In this document: positions 41,390 to 49,691 of the stretch, piece after piece
Layout of the letters: each line of letters begins with the position of its first letter
How positions within the stretch are numbered: the first letter of the stretch is position 1
Assembly: GCA_002396085.1 (NCBI GenBank)
Contig: DGWI01000024.1
Coordinates: forward strand, 1 to 53,712
Origin: Porphyromonadaceae bacterium UBA4262
Lineage (GTDB): Bacteria; Bacteroidota; Bacteroidia; Bacteroidales; Muribaculaceae
Reading direction: 5' to 3'
Length of the DNA: 53,712 nucleotides
Notes under the pieces: model-generated
The model's database searches: none
What the model was told of the DNA's origin: nothing
The model's input: the letters and a program-made list of their open reading frames with translations, nothing else
Position numbers and translations under genes: made by a program

Positions 41390-42952
41390 ATGCCCGAAGA
41401 GAGACAATATCGTCGCCGTCCACAACACGAACCCGAAATCGTGAGTGAGTTTGGCAAGTTACAACCACAGGATCTGCAGATCGAGGAGGCAGTGCTCGGT
41501 GCGTTGATGCTCGAGAAGGATGCCTACAGTGTGGTGAGCGACATTCTCAAGCCAGAGAGTTTCTATGACAACGCGAACCAGAAGATATACTCGGCGATAG
41601 TCTCGCTGGGTGCAAAGCAGCGTCCGATAGACATGTTGACTGTGACCGAGCAGTTGCGCGCTGACGGTACACTGGATGATGCCGGTGGCCCGTTGCGCAT
41701 CAGCGAGTTGACTGGCCGCGTATCGAGTGCCGCCAATATTGAGTTTCATGCCCGCATCGTGGCACAGAAATACATAGCCCGCGAGTTGATTCACTTCAGC
41801 AGCATGGTCCAACAGAAGGCTTTCGACGAATCGATCGACGTATATGACCTGATGCAAGAAGCTGAGGGCGGCTTGTTCGAGATTTCGAAGAACACGCTCA
41901 AGCGCGATGTGGTGCAGATTGACCCTATCATCAGTGAGGCACTGAAGAAGATTCAAGAGGCGTCAAACAGCGAGAGCGGCTTGAGCGGACTTCAGACCGG
42001 GTTCCATGACCTGGACAAGAAGACAAGTGGCTGGCAGAATAGCGACCTTGTGATTATCGCTGCCCGTCCCGCGATGGGAAAAACGGCATTCGTGTTGTCA
42101 ATGGCCAAGAACATGGCGGTCGACTTCTCAACACCAGTTGCAATGTTCTCGCTCGAGATGAGCAACCTGCAGCTGGTCAACCGTCTGATCAGCAACGTGT
42201 GCGAACTTGAGAGTGAGAAAATCAAGAGCGGACAATTGAGCCAACCCGAGTGGGACAACCTGATGGCTCGTACCAAACGGCTGTACTCTGCCCCACTCTA
42301 TGTCGACGATACCCCATCACTGTCGGTGTTTGAACTGCGCACCAAGGCACGCCGCCTGGTGCGTGAACATGGTGTGAAGATCATCATCATCGACTACCTG
42401 CAGTTGATGAACGCCTCGGGCATGAAGTTCGGCAGCCGTGAGCAAGAGGTGAGTACCATCTCACGAAGTCTCAAGGGTCTGGCCAAGGAGTTGAACATCC
42501 CCATCATCGCCTTGTCGCAGTTGAACCGCAGTGTGGAGACCCGCGATGACAAGCACGGCAAACGTCCACAGTTGAGTGACCTGCGTGAGAGTGGTGCTAT
42601 TGAGCAAGATGCCGACATCGTGTGCTTTATCCACCGCCCGGAGTACTACACACGCAGCAGTGAGGATGCCGAGGGCAAGGACATACGTGGCCTAGCGGAG
42701 TTTATCATTGCCAAGCACCGCAGCGGCAGTGTGGGTGACGTGAAGATGCGTTTCCGAGGCCAGTTTGCTCGTTTTGAAAACTGGGACGAAAGTTTCAACC
42801 TGACAGGTGAGAGCGAGAGCATCTACCAGTCGAAGATGAACACTGAACCTGACCCTAGTTTCGGTGGCGGTATGGACCCGGGGTTTAATCCACCTCCTCC
42901 AACAAATGTTGATTTTCTGGAAGGTCCCAACGACCCGAATGTGCCATTCTGA
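41390..42952 (+). CDS. dnaB: replicative DNA helicase DnaB
   Basis: A 520-residue hexameric helicase that unwinds DNA at the replication fork. N-terminal primase-interacting domain starts at LQPQDLQIEEAVLGALMLEK. The RecA-like domain carries Walker A ARPAMGKT (225-232), the MFSLEMSN segment, Walker B KIIIIDYLQLM and the conserved SQLNRSVETRDDKHGKRPQ and LRESGAIEQDAD motifs. No intein interrupts these motifs. The C-terminal tail is extended, proline-rich (GFNPPPPTNVDF) and ends in an acidic/hydrophobic PNVPF. Convergent with radC. Confidence 0.97.
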   Translation: MPEERQYRRRPQHEPEIVSEFGKLQPQDLQIEEAVLGALMLEKDAYSVVSDILKPESFYDNANQKIYSAIVSLGAKQRPIDMLTVTEQLRADGTLDDAGGPLRISELTGRVSSAANIEFHARIVAQKYIARELIHFSSMVQQKAFDESIDVYDLMQEAEGGLFEISKNTLKRDVVQIDPIISEALKKIQEASNSESGLSGLQTGFHDLDKKTSGWQNSDLVIIAARPAMGKTAFVLSMAKNMAVDFSTPVAMFSLEMSNLQLVNRLISNVCELESEKIKSGQLSQPEWDNLMARTKRLYSAPLYVDDTPSLSVFELRTKARRLVREHGVKIIIIDYLQLMNASGMKFGSREQEVSTISRSLKGLAKELNIPIIALSQLNRSVETRDDKHGKRPQLSDLRESGAIEQDADIVCFIHRPEYYTRSSEDAEGKDIRGLAEFIIAKHRSGSVGDVKMRFRGQFARFENWDESFNLTGESESIYQSKMNTEPDPSFGGGMDPGFNPPPPTNVDFLEGPNDPNVPF

Positions 42953-43020
42953 CGGTATTCTTGCTAGGGCTGCAGCTGAGGTGCGTAACATCGAACAATG
43001 GGGTGACACGCATTAAGCAC

Positions 43021-43746
43021 TCAGAGTGTCCCTTCGTCATTGTAACTATAGTAGAGTCCTCCACGACAGACGATAATATGGTCGATGAGTGCCATGTCCA
43101 TAGTGCGGCATGCCGCAGCCACCTTCTTGGTCAGGTCGTTGTCCTGCATGCTGGGCCGCACGCTGTCGCTTGGATGATTGTGAGCAAGGATGATGGAGTC
43201 GGCCAGCCGCTCAATGGCTGGTTTCATAACCATCTTAATGTCGGCAATGGCCAAGGAAGTCCCGCCGGTGCTGATGCGCTCCACTCCCAGCACCCGCTTG
43301 CTGCGACTGAGCATGATCGTCCATATTTCCTCATGATTGAGCGACCCCATCTTTGCCCACAGCAGGTCGTATGCATCCTTGCTGGTGGTAATCTGGAAGT
43401 CATCGTCGAACCGCTCTAACTGATAGCGACGCGCCAACTCGAGTGCTGCCAGAATTTCGATGGCCTTGACCTCACCAATGCCTCGATACTTGCGAACGAG
43501 GTCACGTATTGAGTTGCGAGCCAGGTTATAGAATTTTCCGTTATGATCGTTTAATATGCGTTGGCACAGTTCCAACACGTTCTCGCCACGGCTTCCACTG
43601 CCAATGATCAGAGCCAGCAAGTCACGATCGCTACACTGCTTGAAACCGAATTGCTTGGCTTTCTCGCGTGGTCGGTCGTCCTCGGCCACGCACTGCTGCA
43701 GCGGTTTTGAACGGCGGTATTCGACATCGTACTCTTGAATCATCAT
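43021..43746 (-). CDS. radC: RadC-family JAB/MPN protein
   Basis: A 241-residue protein with a helix-hairpin-helix-like N-terminal part (RDLVRKYRGIGEVKAIEILA, about 80-100) and the C-terminal MPN(+) domain with the JAMM motif ILAHNHPSDSVRPSMQDND (about 190-210), including the two His and Asp metal ligands. Despite its name, its role in DNA repair is not established; related domains are found in phage defence islands and anti-restriction genes. It starts with two ATGs (MMIQ). It lies 18 bases after the glycosyltransferase at 43765 and is probably co-transcribed with it. Confidence 0.94.
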   Translation of the reverse strand: MMIQEYDVEYRRSKPLQQCVAEDDRPREKAKQFGFKQCSDRDLLALIIGSGSRGENVLELCQRILNDHNGKFYNLARNSIRDLVRKYRGIGEVKAIEILAALELARRYQLERFDDDFQITTSKDAYDLLWAKMGSLNHEEIWTIMLSRSKRVLGVERISTGGTSLAIADIKMVMKPAIERLADSIILAHNHPSDSVRPSMQDNDLTKKVAAACRTMDMALIDHIIVCRGGLYYSYNDEGTL

Positions 43747-43764
43747 ATTCCAAAAGTATAATAC

Positions 43765-44763
43765 TTATTTGCCCTTGCGCATGGCTATCTCTTCATTAAT
43801 ATCGCGTCCGTGACCCAGAAGAATCTTCCAGACGTATGCCTTAATGAAGCCTATGCCATAACTGCCCAGTTGCACAAAACTCGTGACCACCGCCATGAGC
43901 GAAATCTTGAGACTATGAGTCTTGACCAGCGCACTGACCCAGAGCATCACGGCGTAGAGCACCAGCGGAAGAATTGCCCACCAATGCCAGAATATGGCCA
44001 AAAGAATCAGTGTCAGACATCCAAGAACGAACACTGCTGGCAGTGTGTGCACCAACTTAAGGCTGTCGGGATAGAGCAACTTGAGGGTGATGCGCGACAT
44101 CCCGAAAACATAAGTCTGCCGGGCAAACTTCCGCAGACTAGTGCGGCGCTTGTGATAAACAAATGCCTCGCGGATGAGACGAATGTTGAAACCCGCCTGA
44201 CGGATGCGAGTGCTCATGTCGATATCCTCGCTGAACATTTCGCGGAAGCCCCCTACCCGCTCCCACACCTCGCGCGAGTAACCCATGTTGAACGAGCGCG
44301 GAACGAACTTCTCGAGTTGCACCTTGCCACCGCGAATGCCGCCAGTGGTGAGGAATGCGGTCATCGAGAAGCTGATGGCCTTCTGCAAATCGCTGAAGTC
44401 AGCTCCTGCTGCATCGGGGCCACCAAAGCAAGGCACATAGTCCTCTCGCAGCGCCTTCTGCAAGTTAGCGAAATAGTCGGGGGGGATAACACAGTCACTA
44501 TCAAAGAAGATGAAGTACTGGCCGGTAGCCCGCTCAATGCCATAATTGCGAGCAATGCTACGACCCTCATTGTCCTTATAATAATAATGTGCATCAGTCT
44601 GTTGGGCATATCGTTCGACGATGTCACCACAGGGCTGCGACGAACCGTCCTCGACAATCATCACCTCAAAGTCCTTGACGGTCTGAGCCGCCAGACTACG
44701 CATCAAGTCTTCGACTTCATCGCGCCGATTGTAAACAGGTACTATGACCGAAAAATAGGGCAT
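43765..44763 (-). CDS. membrane-anchored family 2 glycosyltransferase
   Basis: A 332-residue protein. The GT-A domain has YFSVIVPVYNRRDEVEDLMR, VEDGSSQPCG, KDNEGRSIARNYGI and FIFFDSDCVIPPDYF (Asp94-Asp96), with FREMFSEDIDMSTRIRQAGF (ED base) at about 173-192. The C-terminal third has two to three transmembrane segments (LVHTLPAVFVLGCLTLILLA; WWAILPLVLYAVMLW), so it works at the inner membrane, as in cellulose-synthase-like GT2s. Upstream (44772) lies a heptamer repeat. It is apart from the main polysaccharide locus and probably serves a different glycolipid or glycan. Confidence 0.9.
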   Translation of the reverse strand: MPYFSVIVPVYNRRDEVEDLMRSLAAQTVKDFEVMIVEDGSSQPCGDIVERYAQQTDAHYYYKDNEGRSIARNYGIERATGQYFIFFDSDCVIPPDYFANLQKALREDYVPCFGGPDAAGADFSDLQKAISFSMTAFLTTGGIRGGKVQLEKFVPRSFNMGYSREVWERVGGFREMFSEDIDMSTRIRQAGFNIRLIREAFVYHKRRTSLRKFARQTYVFGMSRITLKLLYPDSLKLVHTLPAVFVLGCLTLILLAIFWHWWAILPLVLYAVMLWVSALVKTHSLKISLMAVVTSFVQLGSYGIGFIKAYVWKILLGHGRDINEEIAMRKGK

Positions 44764-44771
44764 CTTGTTCT

Positions 44772-44792
44772 AATTAAGAATTAAGAATAAAG
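44772..44792. repeat. heptanucleotide repeat, AATTAAG family (3 units)
   Basis: AATTAAG, AATTAAG, AATAAAG, nine bases upstream of the start codon of the minus-strand glycosyltransferase gene. Same family as 2381 and 29778. Confidence 0.7.
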
Positions 44793-44866
44793 AACCTCAA
44801 TTCACCCCATGAGTGAATATAGGGACAAAGATACAAAGAATTCTCAATTGTATCAAAAAAAAGCAT

Positions 44867-44874
44867 TAACTTTG
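44867..44874 (+). promoter_or_regulatory. candidate -7 box (TAACTTTG) for sbcD-sbcC
   Basis: Matches TAnnTTTG and lies 31 bases before the sbcD start. No TTTG at the standard distance; ATTG at 44847 is 16 bases upstream. Confidence 0.5.
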
Positions 44875-44905
44875 CCAAAATAACAATCGAAAAAGGAGAC
44901 ATCCT

Positions 44906-46174
44906 ATGAAGATAATCTGTACCAGTGACTGGCACCTGGGGAACTTATTTAAAAGTTACGACAGGCTGCCCGAGCATGAGCACTTCTTGCGTTGGCTGCT
45001 CGACCAGATCGACGAGCAGCAACCCGATGCGCTACTTGTGGCGGGCGATGTGTTTGATAACGGCAACCCGTCGGGCAAGGCGCAGTCGGTCTATTATAAG
45101 TTTCTGGCCGATGCTACTCAACATTGCCCTGCGATGCGCATCATCATCACCGCGGGCAACCACGACTCGGCCAGTCGACTCGAGGCACCGCGCGAGTTGT
45201 TGACACACCACCATGTGGAGGTACGCGGCAACGTCCTGCGACATTGGGTCACTGATGCCAATGGGCAGGGCGACTGGCAGTTCGATTACGACGACCTACT
45301 GATACCCATCACAGGCCAGGCTGGAGACCATGCCGTTGTGCTTGCTGTTCCCTATCTGCGCAGCGACGTGGTGCGCGATGCAAGTTATTCGCGAGGCGTG
45401 AAAAACTTTCTGTGTGCACTTACGGCCCGCGCCCATGAGTTGTATCATGATGTACCCCTAGTGATGATGGCGCACATGTATGCCACCGGTTCGGAAATTG
45501 ATAGCAGCGATCCCAGCGAGAAGATCATCATCGGCGGCCTGGAACAGGTTGACATGAAAGGATGGGCCGATCACCCCGACTACCTCACGTGCGGCCACAT
45601 CCACAAGCGACAGCACATCTGGGGCACCGACTGGGCACGCTACTCGGGCAGTGTATTGCCCATGTCGTTCGCCGAGAAAGACTATACCCACGGTGTAGAT
45701 CTGGTGACCCTCACAGACGGTCATCGCCCCAAGGTCGAGCAACTGGTCTACACACCCCAGCATCAACTTGTAGTGCTACCCGACGACAAGGAGACACTCA
45801 CTCCAGCCAAGTTGAAGAGACTTATCAACAAGGTTTTGCCTGACCGCACTGAGGGTAGGATCAACGCGAGTGCGCCCTACGTTATGCTCAAGGTAGCACA
45901 AAAGAAGTTCAGCAGCGACGAGATCCACGAGTTGGAGGAGTTGGTCAGCCAGAAGAATGCGATCTTGTGCGGCATTCAGAAGTTCCTGCCCCAGATTAAC
46001 GCAAACGATGCCCAGCAACCCGTACTCAAAAGCATCGATGACATCTTAAACAGTGACCCGATGCCCATCTTGCAACAAACATTTCAGACCCAGAAGGGAC
46101 ATGAACTGAACGAGCGCCAAAAATCCATGCTCAACGAAATCATACAAAACATTAAAAACGAAACCAACGACTAA
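44906..46174 (+). CDS. sbcD: SbcCD exonuclease, nuclease subunit SbcD (Mre11-like)
   Basis: A 422-residue calcineurin-type phosphoesterase. Metal motifs are intact: ICTSDWHLG (Asp8, His10), LVAGDVFDNG (Asp), TAGNHDSASR (Asn-His) and CGHIHKRQHIW (His pair). With SbcC it forms the complex that opens hairpins and trims DNA double-strand ends. It starts with ATG in the family-typical MKIICTSDWHLG. Five bases separate it from sbcC, so the two are co-translated from one operon. Confidence 0.96.
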   Translation: MKIICTSDWHLGNLFKSYDRLPEHEHFLRWLLDQIDEQQPDALLVAGDVFDNGNPSGKAQSVYYKFLADATQHCPAMRIIITAGNHDSASRLEAPRELLTHHHVEVRGNVLRHWVTDANGQGDWQFDYDDLLIPITGQAGDHAVVLAVPYLRSDVVRDASYSRGVKNFLCALTARAHELYHDVPLVMMAHMYATGSEIDSSDPSEKIIIGGLEQVDMKGWADHPDYLTCGHIHKRQHIWGTDWARYSGSVLPMSFAEKDYTHGVDLVTLTDGHRPKVEQLVYTPQHQLVVLPDDKETLTPAKLKRLINKVLPDRTEGRINASAPYVMLKVAQKKFSSDEIHELEELVSQKNAILCGIQKFLPQINANDAQQPVLKSIDDILNSDPMPILQQTFQTQKGHELNERQKSMLNEIIQNIKNETND

Positions 46175-46179
46175 CTACC

Positions 46180-49100
46180 ATGAAACTCTTACGACTCGAA
46201 ATCCAGAACCTTGCCTCGCTCGACCGTCCCGAAGGAGAAGTCATCGACTTCACTCAGGGCGCACTGTGCGACAGCAACATCTTTAGCATTGTAGGCCCCA
46301 CTGGCAGCGGAAAGTCGACCCTGCTCGATGCCATCTGCCTTGCCCTGTATGCCCGCGCTCCGCGTTATCCACGCAAAAAGGGTGACCGAAACCAAGAGAT
46401 AAAAACCTACGGCACGAATGACGAGAAAGTCCGCCTCATACCCACCGACTGCCGCAACATCCTGACCCGTGGCAAGAAGACTGGCTACAGCAAACTCACC
46501 TTCCAAGCCAACGACGGCAGCCTGTACCGTGCTGAGTGGCATGTAAAGTTCAACAATGTACTTTTTGATGACAAGGTAAAGCCGTTGCTCTTCAAACTCA
46601 CCCTGCAGCCCGACGGCACTTGCACTGAAGAAGAAGCGGTGTGGTCAGAACTGCCACAAATCATCGGTCTGGAGTATGAGCAGTTTCTGCGCACCGTCCT
46701 GATTGCCCAAGGTGCATTCTCCAACTTCCTCAACGCCAATGAAGAAGAGCGTTCTAAACTGCTGGAAAAACTTATCGGTAACGAAGAACTCTACTCGAGC
46801 ATCGCCGAACAAATCAAGGCCAAAGCCACACAAGCCAACGAAGCCTATCGTGACATCAGTTCATCGATTGATGCCATCAAGCAAGACCTGCTGGACGAAG
46901 AAGCCTTGCACCAGATTGAACAGCAGATTGCCAGTTTAGAACAAGCCGAGAATGAATTAACCTCTAAACTGAAAAAAGTGGAGGAGGAACTCCGCTGGTA
47001 TGCCGATGACAAGGTCATGATGGATGCAGTCAACAGCAAGCACAGCGTTGCAGAACAAACTGTTGCCAAGCAGGAGGCATTTGTCAACGATGCACATCGG
47101 CTGGCTCTGCATGATGCATTGGACGAGGCCATCGACCTGAGACGAGAGATCGAGCGCATAGAGGGCGAGTTGAGCAAACTGCGAAATGACATCCAATCGA
47201 AATGCGACCAAGCGAGTCGACAAGCCAAAGACATCGAAGGCATGTGCAAGGAACAGGAAAAGATGAACAAGACTGCCGAAGATGCCCGAAAGGCCCTGGA
47301 CGAAGCCACACCGCACATCCATCGCGCCCATGAACTGCTGGCCGAGATTGATGGAGCCAAATCAATGCTTGATGAACGCACCGAGGCCAAGCGCAAGGCT
47401 GAACAAGATGCAACTGCGACTACTCAGGCTGTCGAAAACAACAAGGCCAGTATTGAGCAAAACAAGCAGGCTGTAGCCGATGCCCTGGCTAAACTGCTGA
47501 AGTCGACTGAAGAAATGGACCGAGAGCGCACGGCATTAACCGAGCAAGTGCAAGCCATCGAGCACCTCATCAACGGATTGCAATCGCAGATTGAGGGGAA
47601 AAATGCCGATGACTTGAGCCGGCGCAAATCGGCAGCCGACAAGATGTTGCAAGCCCTCATGCAGGGCATTGAGGTTGTTGACAGACTGACTGAGGCGACG
47701 ACCGAAAAGCATAAGGCAGAGGCCGAGCAAGAAAGTGTCAAGCAACAGACCCAGCAAGCACGCAATGAGTTAGGCAAACTCGACATCGAAGCCCTGGACA
47801 AAGAGGTGGATGAAGACAAACGACTGTTCACCCTCATCACGAGCGAGAACTGGCACAGCCATCGCCACGTGCTCACAGACGGCACACCCTGCCCACTGTG
47901 CGGTGCCACATCACACCCTTACCAAGCCGATGACAACTTGCTCTATGAAGCAATTGACAACTTGAATACACGTCTGGCCACCAAGCAAGCAGAACTTGAC
48001 CGACAGAAGAAGTTTGAGCGCGCACAGAGTGACATTATTCAGCGCAATGAAGGCCTGCTGCAAGGCATCGCCACACGACTGCAACAACTGCAAGCCGACA
48101 TTGATCGACACAACCTAATGTGGGATGCCCTGCATGAGCAATATCCCTCATGGCCCAAGGAGGCGCTTGAGGCTTTGAAGCCCAGCCTGCAACAGCAGGA
48201 TCAACAAGCAGACGAGGATTTGCGCCATTTTAACCGCATCCAGGCCGAAATTAACAAGCAGAACAAACAGAAGGACGATGCCATCAAGGCACTGGATGAC
48301 TTTGCGACAAAGTCGCAAAACACCCTCAACCAGTTGCAGCAGCAGGTCATCGATGCCAAACAGCAGATGGCTGTGGATGAAAAACTCACAGCCACCTTGC
48401 TAACTGATCAAGTTAAGAAACATCAGGATCTAGCCGATGCCACCACTAAATGGCAAACAGCCAACGACACATTCAACCGTCTGAACGAAAAGTTCAAACA
48501 AGAACTGGGCGGCGAGATGCCAGACGCGGTTGAACAGCGACTGAAGCAAGCAAGCACCGAAGCAGACGCCTCCTTGTCGAGGTTGAACGAAAACATCGCA
48601 CAGTTGCGCAATGCCCTGAGCCTACTGACCGGAGCCATCGATGAGCAAACCAAATCACTGGCAGAAAAAGAACAGGCGCTCAAGTCGGGTCAGGACAAAC
48701 TTGCACAATGGATTGATGCATACAATGCTCGTCTCGACCGCCTCGATGAAATTGACTTAGACAAAGTGACTGCATTATTGCATGCCACCGACGACTGGGA
48801 AGCCTTGCGCCAACAGAAGGAAGCCTTGGCCCATGATGTAGCATCGGCCCAAGCATTACTCGCTGAGGCGCAGGAGGCACATGCTCAGCACCAAAACAGC
48901 AAACCAGTGCAGACTCAAGAGCAGTTGCTAACCCAACGGGCGGAATTGCAGCAGAGCAGTCAGCAAGACAAACTCATTGATGTCAAGACCACGAAGAAGA
49001 AACATGATGACGCGGTGCAGAAAATGGGCAGCAAAGCAGAGGAACTGAACCACGCCCAACAACTGCGCGACGACTGGAAAGAGATCAATGATGCCATCGG

Positions 49101-49575
49101 CAGTGATGGCAAAACATTGCGCATGGTTGCGCAGTGCTACACGCTGGGATTCCTCGTCGATCATGCCAATGCCGAGATAAGAAAGTTCAATCGCCGCTAC
49201 GAGCTGCAGCAAATCAAGAATTCACTGGCCATTCGCGTCATCGACCATGACCGCGCTGATGACGTGCGTTTCACCAACTCACTGTCTGGCGGTGAGACGT
49301 TTATCGTCAGTCTGGGGCTGGCACTGGGATTGTCATCGCTGTCATCGCGCAACATCCGCTTTGATAACCTCTTTATCGACGAGGGGTTTGGCTCGCTCGA
49401 TGCCGACACGTTGGCCACGGTCATTGACTCGCTGGCCATGCTGCAAACCTCGCAGGGCAAGAAAGTGGGTGTCATCAGCCACACCGACACCATGAGTGAG
49501 CGCATCACCACCCAGATACGTGTCATTCCCAACGGCTCGACCGGGAGCAGCCACATCGAGATAGTTTCGCATTGA
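46180..49575 (+). CDS. sbcC: SbcCD exonuclease, ATPase subunit SbcC (Rad50-like)
   Basis: A 1131-residue SMC-like ATPase. Walker A GPTGSGKST (39-47), then AFSNFLNANEEERSKLLEKL (Q-loop region), two long coiled-coil arms, the zinc hook CPLC (571-574) at their apex, ABC signature NSLSGGETFIVSLGLALGLS (about 1032), and Walker B/D-loop DNLFIDEGFGSLDADTLATV (about 1064). ATP-driven clamping of DNA ends positions SbcD. The coiled-coil arms are Gln/Ala-rich and acidic. Length is normal for the family. Confidence 0.96.
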   Translation: MKLLRLEIQNLASLDRPEGEVIDFTQGALCDSNIFSIVGPTGSGKSTLLDAICLALYARAPRYPRKKGDRNQEIKTYGTNDEKVRLIPTDCRNILTRGKKTGYSKLTFQANDGSLYRAEWHVKFNNVLFDDKVKPLLFKLTLQPDGTCTEEEAVWSELPQIIGLEYEQFLRTVLIAQGAFSNFLNANEEERSKLLEKLIGNEELYSSIAEQIKAKATQANEAYRDISSSIDAIKQDLLDEEALHQIEQQIASLEQAENELTSKLKKVEEELRWYADDKVMMDAVNSKHSVAEQTVAKQEAFVNDAHRLALHDALDEAIDLRREIERIEGELSKLRNDIQSKCDQASRQAKDIEGMCKEQEKMNKTAEDARKALDEATPHIHRAHELLAEIDGAKSMLDERTEAKRKAEQDATATTQAVENNKASIEQNKQAVADALAKLLKSTEEMDRERTALTEQVQAIEHLINGLQSQIEGKNADDLSRRKSAADKMLQALMQGIEVVDRLTEATTEKHKAEAEQESVKQQTQQARNELGKLDIEALDKEVDEDKRLFTLITSENWHSHRHVLTDGTPCPLCGATSHPYQADDNLLYEAIDNLNTRLATKQAELDRQKKFERAQSDIIQRNEGLLQGIATRLQQLQADIDRHNLMWDALHEQYPSWPKEALEALKPSLQQQDQQADEDLRHFNRIQAEINKQNKQKDDAIKALDDFATKSQNTLNQLQQQVIDAKQQMAVDEKLTATLLTDQVKKHQDLADATTKWQTANDTFNRLNEKFKQELGGEMPDAVEQRLKQASTEADASLSRLNENIAQLRNALSLLTGAIDEQTKSLAEKEQALKSGQDKLAQWIDAYNARLDRLDEIDLDKVTALLHATDDWEALRQQKEALAHDVASAQALLAEAQEAHAQHQNSKPVQTQEQLLTQRAELQQSSQQDKLIDVKTTKKKHDDAVQKMGSKAEELNHAQQLRDDWKEINDAIGSDGKTLRMVAQCYTLGFLVDHANAEIRKFNRRYELQQIKNSLAIRVIDHDRADDVRFTNSLSGGETFIVSLGLALGLSSLSSRNIRFDNLFIDEGFGSLDADTLATVIDSLAMLQTSQGKKVGVISHTDTMSERITTQIRVIPNGSTGSSHIEIVSH

Positions 49576-49627
49576 GGACTTGGTGCTCCCGGAAAACTCC
49601 AAGTCCTTGGAGCATTAGTAGTTTTTT
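49575..49627 (+). terminator. sbcDC terminator with possible pseudoknot
   Basis: Stem AGGACTTGG (49575-49583) with CCAAGTCCT (49599-49607), starting on the last base of the sbcC stop codon. TGCTCC in its loop (49584-49589) is complementary to GGAGCA just downstream (49609-49614), an H-type pseudoknot layout. A run of T bases follows at 49622-49627. Confidence 0.6.
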
Positions 49628-49663
49628 CTGAGCCATTATTGCGCTTGATTTCCAAAAAATGCG

Positions 49664-49671
49664 TACCTTTA
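49664..49671 (+). promoter_or_regulatory. candidate -7 box (TACCTTTA) for the endonuclease gene
   Basis: Seven of eight fixed/variable positions match TAnnTTTG (last base A). It lies 20 bases before the ATG at 49692; CTTG at 49644 is 16 bases upstream. Confidence 0.4.
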
Positions 49672-49691
49672 CGGCCTCAAAAGTTCAAAAG

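Noticed and set aside
41390..42952. Intein in DnaB
   Set aside because: Walker A, Walker B and the SQLNR region are continuous and the length is normal.
43021..43746. Defence island built around radC
   Set aside because: Neighbours are dnaB, a glycosyltransferase and sbcDC; no restriction, abortive infection or toxin genes are visible.
43810..44784. 324-codon open frame on the plus strand over the minus-strand GT2 gene
   Set aside because: The minus strand encodes a GT2 with all motifs and transmembrane segments; the plus-strand product has no domain features.
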